Origin: Escallonia rubra | Taxonomy: Eukaryota; Streptophyta; Magnoliopsida; Escalloniales; Escalloniaceae | DNA: 64,000 nucleotides | NCBI GenBank assembly: GCA_033065855.1 | Contig: JAVXUO010000756.1 | Span: 1 to 64,000, forward strand | Direction of reading: 5' to 3' | In this document: one piece after another, positions 9,726 through 21,651 of the stretch | Layout: each line of letters opens with the position of its first letter | How positions within the stretch are numbered: the stretch's first letter is position 1 | Program-made: the position numbers and the translations under genes | Notes under the pieces: model-generated | The model's database searches: none | Told to the model about the DNA's origin: nothing | The model's input: the letters and a program-made list of their open reading frames with translations, nothing else

Positions 9726-10613
9726 TCGTAGTACTCGCCGTTGAATATCGGTACTACTCCTTGCGAGTAATTGAAGGTGGTAAGGCTTGAGCTTGCTGCC
9801 AGAGAGCTTCTTGATTAGATTGACCTTCTTTGGTTGTAACTTTCTGCTAGTTCTAAACTTGATTAGATTGACCTTCTTGGAGTTTCAGGAAGCTGAGGTT
9901 TCATTTCTGATGCGGGCAGCTAAAGCAAGAGAATTTCCCCATCCTCAGAGAATCTCCTTGTAACAGCAAGAATTTGACACTTCCCTCACAACATGTAGAT
10001 GAATTTCAGCCGAATATCAACGCATCGCCAAGAACCTGTCTCTTATGCTATGGCTGAACATGCCCCAAATGACGAATTCAACATCAACCTTTCACCGGCC
10101 ACCAAGACCCCATCGCAAATCTTACTTTCATCACAAGAACATGTAGATGAACTTCAGCCGAATAACAACACATCATCAAGAGCCTGCCTCTTATGCTACG
10201 GGAACATGCCCCGAATGACGAATCTTATGTTACGGCAGAACACGCCCCAAATGACGAATTCAACCTCAACCTTCCGTCGGCTACCAAGATCCCGTCTCAA
10301 ATCTTGTAGAAAACTGGCTTTTTGGAGTAGTGAAACCTCCTCTCCCGTATAGTACCGGTATGCCGACTGTGAATTTAATTAGACCAAGTACACCTACTCT
10401 GCTTTTATCTATTGTACACGCCTTTGCTCATCTTATCTTACTCATCGATTAACTGCTTCTTGCTATCTTTGCACTTTTGCACACCATATGTTTGTTGAAT
10501 TGTTTCCATTCTCTTTTTTTGTTGGTTGCTTTTGAAACCACATAATCAACTAACGCTTGATCAGTTTCGTTTATGAGTAAAGACAACAATATAGACTTCA
10601 AGTATTTGCCTTA
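9726..10613. other. Unidentified stretch with a ~150-bp duplication
   Basis: A segment containing CATGTAGATGAA, TTCAGCCGAAT and GCCTCTTATGCTA-like blocks begins near 9991 and again near 10140, with a partial third copy near 10230. A frame at 9999-10352 runs through them but has no recognisable family, so I do not call it a gene. This stretch lies outside the segmental duplication. Confidence 0.4.
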
Positions 10614-11016
10614 TTAGGTGTTTAACATCTGCGTAATGTTAATAAGTTTTGGCAGGATGTCATGAAAATTGGCGGTGGACAAAGGTTTTGTATCGAATGC
10701 CTTGAATGTTGCATATTTAGGTTGTCCTCCTATGCAAGTTGTCTTTGCTTCTTGTTTTCTTGTGAAGACACCAGTTGTTGTCTTTCCTGTAATGCTGAAG
10801 AACTCTTATAGTGGTTAACGAACAAAGGTGATATTCAAGGGACAAAATTCTTGTTTAAGGTAACAGTTCTGTACAAGTTCGGAAGACAACTTCCATAACA
10901 TTTGCACCAGCGCTGCATTTGGCAATTCGTGAAGCCTGATTTGTGAACCGTGGACTTTTATGCATAATGAATTGTCCAGCATCATTAGGATATATGAAAT
11001 GGGTGATCATTTGCAG

Positions 11017-12080
11017 GAGTCAACTAGTACGTATGAGCTCGTAGAGGTAAGCACAGGTGGAAAATTGAGCCGGCATAATGTTCTGGTCCGGAAAATTGGT
11101 CCTGATACAGTTACAAAGTTATCCACATTTCACTATTCTGGCAGTGATTAAACACAGGATCTGCAGGTTAGAATAGTCTCGGATCATCCACGGGGTGTTT
11201 CTCGACAACTTCACGAGTGTATTGTGGCTCACTCGTTGGGAGAGGCCATATTAGATGGGAACGTACAGGTGAACAGGTACTGTGTTTCATCTGTTCCTTT
11301 AGAGTTCTAAAAGTAGCTGGCAACTTGGTGTCTTGTCTTATAATCCAAAATCTATCACCTGGTTATATGATTATATCGTTTATCATTGTTGCTCCTAATT
11401 GATCTTACTATGTATGTTTTCCATATTGAGTGTTGAACATTAAGCTTTATCACCCTCAAGCTCAGTGATATCGATTTCTGTTCATAATATAATAGCTACT
11501 GATGTAGCTAGGCAAGATTTTAATGTGGTTTCTGTTTGCTGTGAAGGCAGAAGTATAATTGACATAGTCAGTTGTCCAATAAGCTATACATTCACTTGCA
11601 ACGAAAATAACCCTTTCTCCGGGTCTGTCTACATGATCACTTGGTAAAATGACAGTTTCTTAAACCTTTGTTTACTGGTTGATATATTTACTTGAACTCT
11701 GTGTGTTTCTTTTGATGATAATGGCTATAAAACTCTTGTATCTAGTGAATATTATTGTATCTCTTTACTTGCTTTAGAACAGAGTTAAACCGTTAAAGGC
11801 TAAGACGCTGTGTGGTTCATATGTTTGTGGATTTGATCACTGTAATGATCTCGCAGGCATGCGCTGCAAACAGACGCAGGGCAGCTAACTAGGAGCCTCG
11901 TCCTTGAGCCTCGTGCATCTGTAAATGTTAAACCAAATCTCCAAATTATTGCCGATGATGCCAAGTGCTCCCATCGAGCTGCAATTAGCTAGTGACTTAG
12001 AGGAGAGCCAACTATTCTACTTCCGTGGACATACAAACGGCTAGAAAAGCTCTAATCTTCTCACTTGGAGCTGAAGTGGT
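11017..12080 (+). pseudogene. SUFD: SUFD/ABCI7-like Fe-S assembly relic, copy A
   Basis: Exon-like block 11017-11276 reads STYELVEVSTGGKLSRHN, GPDTVTKLSTFHYSGSD, a TAA at 11149-11151, then DHPRGVSRQLH and AHSLGEAILDGNVQVNR before a GT donor. A second block from about 11857 reads QTDAGQLTRS, EPRASVNVKPNLQIIADD and, after a frame change, DLEESQLFYF and ALIFSFGAEVV. This order matches the C-terminal half of plant SufD (ABCI7), part of the plastid SufBC2D iron-sulfur scaffold. The N-terminal half was not found. The in-frame TAA is shared with copy B, so the gene was dead before duplication. It is convergent with the helicase. Confidence 0.85.
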
Positions 12081-15000
12081 GAGTCGTTTCCCCAATTCTT
12101 CTACCAGAAAGAACGTAGAAAGTCACCAGCAAAAATTGCTGGACCCGACTCTTCGTTCACAATGACGGTGACATGTACACAAATCTAATCACGTCATGTA
12201 CACAACATGAAATACCATCATGAATGAGGTTATTTGACATGGATAATGGTAACAGAAGTCTTGTCACCTCTGATTTGCATAATAAAGTAGAGTCATAGAA
12301 GATACCAGCTCAGTATTTGGCAATACTAATGACAACAACTCGATCTTCTTTTAGCATGAAACCGCAATGGTACGAAAGCTATTTGGTTCCACCAAAATTA
12401 CCTAAAACTTGCAGCCCTTGATCCTGGTCAGTTCCTTATATTGAGCGCACCTAATTGACTGGCTAATGACTTGCTCGGATCATAAGATGCTAGAGTAAGA
12501 GCATCCGAATCCAGTGGCCATGTCATTGGAAGAACTAATTTCCTGCAGGAACCAAGACAGCTTAAAAAATTGTTGAAGTGCAATATATGAAAGTGTCTTC
12601 ATAAGTAGTCTATAAGATGAAAGATGACAGATTTCATACCCTTCAACACGTCTGTATTTGCAGAGTTTTATGGTATTGGGTGTATAGTTCCCAAACCTGA
12701 TGTTAAGATGCCTTGACACATCCGGGATCTTGCACACTGGCAAAATATCCCAAAACACTATGACCTGAATGTGCATTGAAGCTTCCTTGTGAACATCTAC
12801 ACTCCAAATTAGACTTAGGTACCCATTGACATTGTACTGCTCCAGCAATTGAGAAGAAACCCCAGCCATGTTACTGTCAGTTTTTTCCCAGGAAGGCTGT
12901 CGCCAACCATTTGAAAGCTCCAACAAAAGAGATACCACTTTCTTACGAATCTCTACGTGCTTAATTCTGACCATGGAGTTGCAGAATTCATCGCTGAAGC
13001 AAACCTACAAAAAGTGAAACACATGGCTAATAATGTTTGAAACAATGCACATTCGAATGTTCATGTACTGATTACATTCACTAATCAAAATACTTGGAGA
13101 AGTGAGAAAATGAACATATCCGTTGTTGGACTGAAAGCCATTTTACTTAATATTGCCAGGCCTATGGCTATCCCCGATCAACTATGCCATGGTTATTAAG
13201 AATTTTGCTTCCGTGATGCATATTTCAACCAAAGGGTGAATACCTTCCATTTTGATTTGCCGAACAGTGGACAATCACGACTGAACGGAGTATGGCCAAG
13301 CTCGATCAATGCACGCGTAATAGCTCGATCAAAGTCTTTATCTTCGTCAGCGTTGTAGAAACAACCACGAGTCTTAGCATCTAGAACTAACTCTTTCCAA
13401 ACAGAGCCACTGTTGATCAATGTTACTCCATTCCCCAGTATCCAAAGGTAATACCTACGCAAAGAGATCAAAACTATTTCATGAATTGCAAACCATCCGT
13501 AGACACTCAAAGGCGTTCGAGTGCGTTTTAAAAGGTACCTTGCTCGCGTCAAAGCGACATTTGCTCTTTGAAGGTTGGAAAGGAAACCAATCGACCCGTT
13601 CCAGTTAGACCGCACTGTAGATATAATTATAACATCCTCTTCACCACCCTGAAATCCATCAACCGAGCGAACACTCACAGAGAAGTCACTTTTTGTATCA
13701 TACCTTTTTCCGAGTTTCTCCTGAATAGCAAAAACTTGAGCGTTGTATGGTGATATGCAGCCAACACTGAGCCTTTGCTTTCTGGCAACAGATTCTATAG
13801 TGGAGACAAGTGTTAAAATCCGCATTACATTCTCAGAATATGTAGCAACTATTTCACTTAAGATAGAAACTGACTAGTTTGTGACAGATAAGTACCTTTA
13901 TAGAGGCCTGCAACTATCTCAGCAACCACCGCTACTTCCACCATATTTCTCGGGCTATGGCCGTTACCAAACTCTTCTCTCCCCTTGGCTACGTTTATAA
14001 AAGAGTACGAACCGAACATGCTTCCATTCAGGAAACGCATGTCATAAGTTCTTTCCTTGACATTTGGACCATCCAAAATTTGTTTGTCATAGAACTCCTC
14101 ATTTGGAAATAAGCTTATAGATGGATGCATTCTATACTGGACGTTAAGGAGGTGCTTCGCATGTCCCAATAAAACTAGCCTCTCAAATAAGCTCCTTCCG
14201 AATTCAACATTTTCACAAATCTATGACAGACCAGTTCAAAAGATGTGAGTAATATTTGTAAATTCACTAAGCTAAATCAACAAAAAATATAGTATGAGTT
14301 CAGAAACCTTGCTTTGAACCATAGCCGGCAATTGCCTCTCATCCCCGACAAGTATTGCGTGGCGGAGACCATTGAGCTGTAAAGGAATAGCGGATTCACA
14401 TTCTTTGAGCTGAGCAGCTTCATCAATTACAAGCAGTTCCAGTGGTGTCATTCCTTCAGCGAGTAATTTAGCAGAGCTTGATACAGTGCAAAAAATTAAG
14501 GTTGCATGCCTTATACAAAAATTTCTTATCGTACTTTCCTCAGTTAAATCGGGAAGGGACACTGTTTCACGAAGGGTTTTAAGGATTTCAAGGAATTCTG
14601 TTCTGCACATGCTCAGTTTTGTGATCTTTTTCTTTGCCTCTTCAACTCCATTCTCGCCTTCACTTAATCCTTCATTTACAAGAGCAACATTATGCAGCAG
14701 TGTTTGAAGCAAACCACTAACTCCAATCAAGGTTTTCACCACTTCAAGGGGGATCAAAGAAGTGGGCAAATGTGTGTACAAGATTTTAATACAGTTCATT
14801 AGTTTCTTTCCAATGTCAAGATATTTCTTTACTAGAAACTCTTCAAATGTCAAAACTTTTTCAGCAGCATCAGCATCGTCAGACCCTCCTCCTTCCTGGC
14901 AACTCATTTCTTTTCCTTTCTTGGAAGGTTCCTTCACTGTTTTCTTAATGTTTCCCTTTAAGGTTTCTTCATCCTTGACCTCTTCTTCTTCATCTGGTAT

Positions 15001-15782
15001 TTGGCTTAGGATACCCTTTCCAGGAAATCCGTCCTCAAAATCATCCTCCCCGTTGTCATCGTCACTGTCCTTTCCTTTTGATTTTTCTTTTTCGATGTAT
15101 AAACTGTAAAGCTCTTCAGGGTCTTCGAACAGAAGAATAATCGAGTCTATGCTACCTTTCCACCCAGAAAATGGAGCAAAACACGCGGCAAGACTAGCAG
15201 CACGCTTACTAAGAAATACATCATGAAGTTCTTCACAATCCTGAATCTTCATTCTCTTACCATTACCGAATAGAAGTACATCTCCCAATCCATAAGTGTC
15301 ATATTTGAGGGTATCCTGTACCAAGCCCATAAACCGTGCTGCAACTCCTAGGACTGCAATATTAGTTGGCGCACATGTGAGTGTTCTGCATTTCATTCTT
15401 AGAAGGGCAAACAACAAAGAAGCAACGGTTTTTGTCTTTCCTGTCCCCGGCGGCCCCCAAATTAGTTTCACGCCATTCTGATGATGACACTCTCTAGTAG
15501 CAATGCAACTTAAAACAGCAGCTTCTTGGGAATCATCAAGCTTAATAAACTGGCGAATGGCTTCCCTTAGATTTGCTATAGGGAAACCCCTTATTGTTTC
15601 AGGGGAACATAGAGTACAATTTCCGTCCACCTGAACAGAGAAAGAACTCTGACTGCGTCAATTTTGAAATGTAACAAAGTAAAGGATCGGATTTTAGGGT
15701 GTGGAACATCTCAAAGAAAGGGCGCAGTAATAAACTGAAGAAATGCAAAAATTCAGTGCAAATGGTCTCTAGATTGAGGGAC

Positions 15783-16225
15783 ATGTTGATATATGTCTTG
15801 TATTTATGTCCCACATCGGTTACTCAAAGAAGGTTGCAACTTGGCCCTTAGTATATAAGACATCTTGTCCCACATTGGTTGCAGAGAGAAGATCACTACT
15901 TTCTCCAAGTATAAGTAAGGTGTCTTGTATTGTGTTTAAGGGCAAGAGAGGAGTCTTCTTTGAGTAAGCCAAGAGAGGAGAGTCATTCTCTGAGTAGGCG
16001 AAGAGAGAAGAGTCCTTTTCTAAGTAGGAAAGAGAGGATAGTCTTTCTTTAGGTAGGTAAAGAAAGAGAGTCCTTCTTTGAGTAGGAAAACAGTTGAGAG
16101 ATAGACGTGAGCGAGCGTTGTAAATCTAACTTGTGCAAAGAGAATTTGAGTTCTCTCAGTTTTCTTGTGCTCTCTTGTTTGGATATCGTATATTATACAT
16201 ATTTTTCAAGAGCGATTTCATAACA
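15783..16225. mobile_element. 443-bp solo LTR in helicase intron 2
   Basis: Copy B runs straight through GATTGAGGGACAGAAGTAAG. In copy A this is interrupted by a TG...CA segment starting TGTTGATATATGTC and ending TTTCATAACA, flanked by GGACA (15778-15782 and 16226-16230). TG/CA ends, a 5-bp target duplication and an empty paralogous site define a solo LTR. The 5' sequence resembles copia LTRs. Confidence 0.93.
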
Positions 16226-16921
16226 GGACAGAAGTAAGTAACAAACAAATAGTGACTCTTACAGCGTGACTAGGTTGCAGCACATTGCGAATAATGTTCG
16301 TGTTCGTGCCTTCGAGATCCAAGTTCAATGCATTCCATATACGAATATTTGTGGTCAGGTTTGTGAGAGAAACGGCAAAAAGAATTCCTCTCTCCTGTTC
16401 ATTTTTCTCATATACAATGGGCTTTGATGACAAGATGAGAAGAACATCAGAATCTTCACTCTTCCATTGAACAAATGCAAGGAGATACGGTGTTTTAGGC
16501 CGGTTCAGATCATTAACGTATTTTGGTCTTACATCTGTCAAGGCAATGAGATCTCCCACCTCCGGCTCATACTCTACTTCACCTTTCTCAGTATCTCTTA
16601 CTGTCATGAGAAAAAGATGGTAATACAAGTCCTTGGGAGGTTCATGATCCTTTGATATTGTTACACCAAATATTGGACAGATAGGTGCACGAAACAACGT
16701 AGCCATGTGCGAGGATAAATCAGAACGTGTTTCCTCAATAAGGGGGTAGATGAATGACTTCAAGTAAATAGATGTAGACGAAAAGTCTTGGGGATTTCTG
16801 CAACCTGTGAAATGTAGAAATTAGTTCATGATATGCGAGTACACTACTCTTGAAAATTGTCATTTGCAAACATTTGAAGATATGTGAGTGCGAGATACTA
16901 TAGAGGTTCTTGAAATTTATA

Positions 16922-19900
16922 TCTATATCTATATCTATACATATATAAAAGCACGTATCGGCTTCAATGACTAATCTTTTTTCTTTCTTTAAGATACCCT
17001 TTTTAAGTTGAAGTCCTTTTACAAGATTAAGGGTGATTAGGAGTGTTTTTGACTTAAAACATTCTATTTCCATTAAATACCCTTTTTGAATTAGAGAGCT
17101 ATTAAAAAATGAGGTGTTTTTGACTTCTCATAAGATATCAAGTTTCTTTCTTTAAAATACCCTTATTCAAATATATGTTTTTGTTATAGTTAAGGGTTGT
17201 TTTGACTTTTAACTTAAAACTTGTTCTTTTTTTCCATTTTTGAAAAGGTGTGCTATTAAAAAATAAGGGTGTCTTTAACTTCTCTAGAAAATCAAGTCTT
17301 TTTTCTTAAAATACCCTTATTGGAATATATGTTTTTGTTAAAGTTAATGGTCGTTTTGACTTTTATGAAAAGACAGAACGTATTAAAATCTATAAAATCA
17401 CCCTTGAACTCTTGCATGCTCCATGATTACTGAAAAAATTCCTATGAAAACCTACCACCTCCATCCGCATTAAAATTAAACTACCTTAGAGCTATTACAT
17501 CTTTCCATCAATTTTAATAATAATAATAATAATAACTTGCAGAGAATAAAAGTTTCCATAGTCTTTTAGGATAAATGTAATACACCTATACTAAATTTGA
17601 ATATTTTATAAAAAATTCAATCTTTTTAAAAAAAAATTCATTTCATACTGTATATTGATATGTATTCTACATATTTGAATTTTTTTTATATATATGTAGA
17701 TTTCAAAAGCATATTAGCACATGGAAACTATCATAAACGTGAAGTTTAATTCTAAATGTTGAATATGTACATATTGATGTAAGGAAGCTATCGTAAAATT
17801 GGAGGTTTTTAAGATTTTTCTAAATGCATATGTAATATTGACTAGGGTTATATGGCTAATTATTATTGCCTTGTTAATAAGCTTTTTCTAAATTCAAATC
17901 TTCATAAAAGATTACCGCTGATTAGGGATATTTTTCACTTAAAACTTATTTTTTTCATTAAATACTCATTTTGAATTATAGTGTTAGAGAGTATTTTTTA
18001 CTTTTCTTAGGATATCAAGTCTCTTTCCATAAAATACTCTTATTAGAATATATGACTTTAATGGTTGTTCTGACTTTTATTAAGAAAAAGAGGAAAATAG
18101 CCCATATGATCCCATAAAATCACCATTGGACTCGGGCATGCTCTCTGATTACTAAAAATAAATTCAATGAAAACATATCGCCTCCATTCACGTTAAAACT
18201 AAACTACCTTAGAGTTATTATATTTTTCCATCAAATTCGATAAAAAAATATATTTGCAGAGAACGAAGCATTCTTTAGTCTTTTAGGAGAAATATAATAT
18301 ACATAAACTAAATTGAATATTTTGTAAGCAACTCAATCTTTTTTATTTTTATATTTCATATTTGTATGTTGATGCGTATATCACAGATTTGAATTGTTGT
18401 GCATGTATACAGATTTCAATACAAACATATTAGTACATTGAAACTACTGTAAACTCGAAGTTTAATTCTAAATTTCGAACTGATGTATGAAAAATATCGT
18501 AAAATTGGAGTTTTTTTAAGAGTTTTTAAATGCATATGAAATCCTAAATGGGATTAAATAGCTAATATTTTTTCCCCCTTAAGATGCCATTTTAAATTGA
18601 AGTATTCATGGACAATAGTGGTGATTATGGGTGTTTTTAACTTAAAATAATTTTTTGTCATTAAATACATATTTTGAGTTAGAGTGGTGTTAAAATGTTT
18701 TTGAATTTTTTTTAGGATATCAAGTCTTTTCTCCTAAAATACCCTTATTAGAATATGTGCTTTTGTTAGAGTTAAAGATTGTTTTGACCTTTACTTTTAA
18801 AAAAGAAAAAAATTCCTAAGAAATCTTATAAAATCACTCTTGAACTCCTGCATGTTTTTTTACTACGGAATAATTTCCTATCCACCTACCACCTCCATTC
18901 ATGTTAAAACTAAAGTGCCCTAGAGCTACTAAAACTTCACCATCAAATTCGATTAAAGAAAATAATTTGTGGATAACAGAGTTTTTTATAGCCTTTTAGA
19001 AGAAATGTAATATAACTAAACTACATTAAATATTTTGTCAGAAATTCAACTTTTTTTTTTAATTTTGTATGTCATATTTGTATGTCGATGCGTATGCTAC
19101 ACATTTGAATTATTATGCATGTATATAGATTTAAATGCAAAAAATATTAGTACATTGAAACTAATATAAAACAAAAGTTTAATTCCAGATTTCAAAATAC
19201 AGACATCTTGGTGTAAAAAAACTATCGTAAATCTAGAGCTTTTAGAAAATTTTAAATGCACAAGAATTGCTAGATCGTGACATTCTGCTCCTAAATATAA
19301 TTTGAGTTCGTGGCGAGTAAATAATCTTATATTCGTATACGAGTTATTGGAATACCTTTATTTGCATGACAACATATTCTTCATACAGTTATTATTTTTC
19401 TATGATCCACTGTAGTCCGGAATACCATATGTTTACATGGTAATACGTTCTTCATATGGCTATTATCTTCATATATTTCACTATTATAAGTGATAGGAAT
19501 GTGAAACCAAATTTATAAAGATTCCAATTTATATGAGTTCAAATTTTTAACATTTTTTTTTAGTTTGAAAACTCTCAAGTTTAATACGTAAGGGATTAAA
19601 TGACTAAAAAAAGAAAAAATTCTTGAAATACTCCTTTAAGTTCGCTAATGTGTCTTTTAGTGACAAATGACTATGAATATAAAGAAAACTGGTAAATAAT
19701 CTTTTGTTAAAAATACCCATGTTAAATTTATAAAGATTTAGGGTATTTTAGACTTTTAAAAAGATGAGACTAAATTAAAATATTTTTGGCTAAATTCAAA
19801 TATTTCGTCACTAAAGAGCTTAAAAGCTCACTAATGCATCTTTTACCGACAAAGATTGAATGAATATAACTAAAACCGTATAAAAAGGATTCCAAGGGGT

Positions 19901-21651
19901 TAAATGCTAAACATTTTTTTTCTTCTTAAAAACACCATTTTTAAATTTATATTTATATTTTTTAAAAAGTGAGACGAAATTACACATTCTGGGTATATTT
20001 TAGCATTTAGTAGCCGAAGAGGTTATAAATTCACTAATGTATCTTTTAGTGACAAAAGAATTGAATTCAACCAAAGCGGGACTAGACGTAACCCAATCGT
20101 ATATATATGATTCTCAAGTCTCCGTTCAAGTTTTGAAGAAAACCTATCAAAATCTTACCTTGACACCCACATCAAAATCAATAAAATGAACACATTAATT
20201 TCCACTACTTATTAGAGAACCACTCCTAAGTTTAGGTATTATTATGCTCTTTATATATATACAGTATCTTTTTAAGGTAGATAGGCTATTGCATATACTA
20301 ACTTTTGCATATGACTGCAAATTTAAACTTACCGGTACAGATACAATTGAGAATATCTACAAGTTCGACTACGCCTTCTTTTTCAACTTTTATGATGAAT
20401 ATATGAGTTATTTTGTGTTTGGTAAAATATTGAGTTGTTATGGTTTTCTTAACTCTAAAAACCTTATGAGTAGGCAATTTTTTTTCCCTTTTTATTTTGA
20501 TGATACAAGCCTTATTATCCGATAAATGATTTGGGTTAGTAATTATTCTTGATGAACTTGAAAGTGAAAATTTTAGGTTTTTAAACATTATTATAATTAT
20601 TTCGTTCATTACCATTATCTCATATCAACTTCACACATTTATTTGGTAGTATAAATTTCAAAACGACACACACACACTAACACACACATATTGATTTTAT
20701 ATATGAGGAAGTGTGGTATTATCATATAAATCATTGTTAAAAATACTATAGCAAATATATGTTAAATTACACGTACAACTAACTTAATAGCCTTATTGTA
20801 CTACAAAGATGAACAAGATAATGTTAGGTAAAAATAAAAGAGACTTTCAAAGTACACTATAGACTTTTTAATTGAAAAAGTAGAAAAAAGAAAGTGATAT
20901 TAAAGATTAATCGTAGTTTTAGACAAATTATATTCAAAATTTGGAACTTAAGCTAAAAAAAAAAGATTGGAAAAGGACTTCTATGTACGTTAATCTTCAA
21001 ATAAGTGACACATAAAAACTTCAATAGATTAGATAATTACCAAAAGAAAATAAAATGCAGAGGCTACTTTGACCCCCAACAATCATCGTTACAAGAAATA
21101 GTAATCACATGAATGATACTGAAAGTTTTAAGTGATGATATTTTGAACTTTAGTGGTGATGCTTGTAAAAAGAGATGAAACTCTAAAAGTGAACAATAAA
21201 AAACTTTAGAAAGGTCTTTGGAAGCTACATCGATTAGATTTGTTACCTAAGCAATTGAGTTTTTGTATGTACCTTACTAGGTCTTTTGAGTTCATTTGAT
21301 TCTTGATTTGAAAGATGCAACATTTAAGCTCCTAACTCTGTCATTTTACAAAATTTATATGTTTATCATAACGTCTTTTTGAATGTATTATAAGAAATTG
21401 AACAGCTCCGATATACACACTTGGCATTAATTGTCTTTATAATACTTATTATAATGTTAGTGTACCACAGGATATAATATAAATAGTGGTGATAGTTGAC
21501 ATTTATGATTCGGATATAAGAATAAAACTATATTTTGATTAGCAGTTAACGACTGATTTATTTATTACGATTTAATTGTAATAGTCATATTAATTATAGC
21601 ATTTTTCTTTCAAATCACTATGTAACGTGCAAAGCACGTGATCATTACTAG
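16922..21651 (+). mobile_element. Non-autonomous Helitron 1, ~4.7 kb
   Basis: The 5' end lies in a TCTATATC repeat (16922-16934 possible) followed by ATATATAAAAGC. The 3' end has hairpin ACGTGC/GCACGT (about 21624-21638), then CTAG at 21648-21651 before T, the classical Helitron terminus. No Rep-helicase protein is encoded. Copy B shows the uninterrupted flank. Short frames such as 20244-20525 have no recognisable product. Confidence 0.78.
16970..19275 (+). repeat. Three diverged ~720-bp repeats inside Helitron 1
   Basis: The block ATAAAATCAC followed by a CATGCT/CATG motif, ACCTCCATTC-like sequence and AAACTA recurs at 17392, 18114 and 18828, i.e. 722 and 714 bp apart. Flanking ACCCTTATT, TTTTGACTT and CATATTTGTATGTTGATGCGTAT-like blocks repeat in register. 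Copies are clearly diverged, so the amplification is old. Confidence 0.8.

Noticed and set aside
10640-10820. Upstream exon of SUFD
   Set aside because: The sequence is conserved between A and B, but no reading frame matches the N-terminal half of SufD.
20244-20615. Small frames on both strands in Helitron 1
   Set aside because: AT-rich chance frames without any recognisable domain or Rep/helicase motif.
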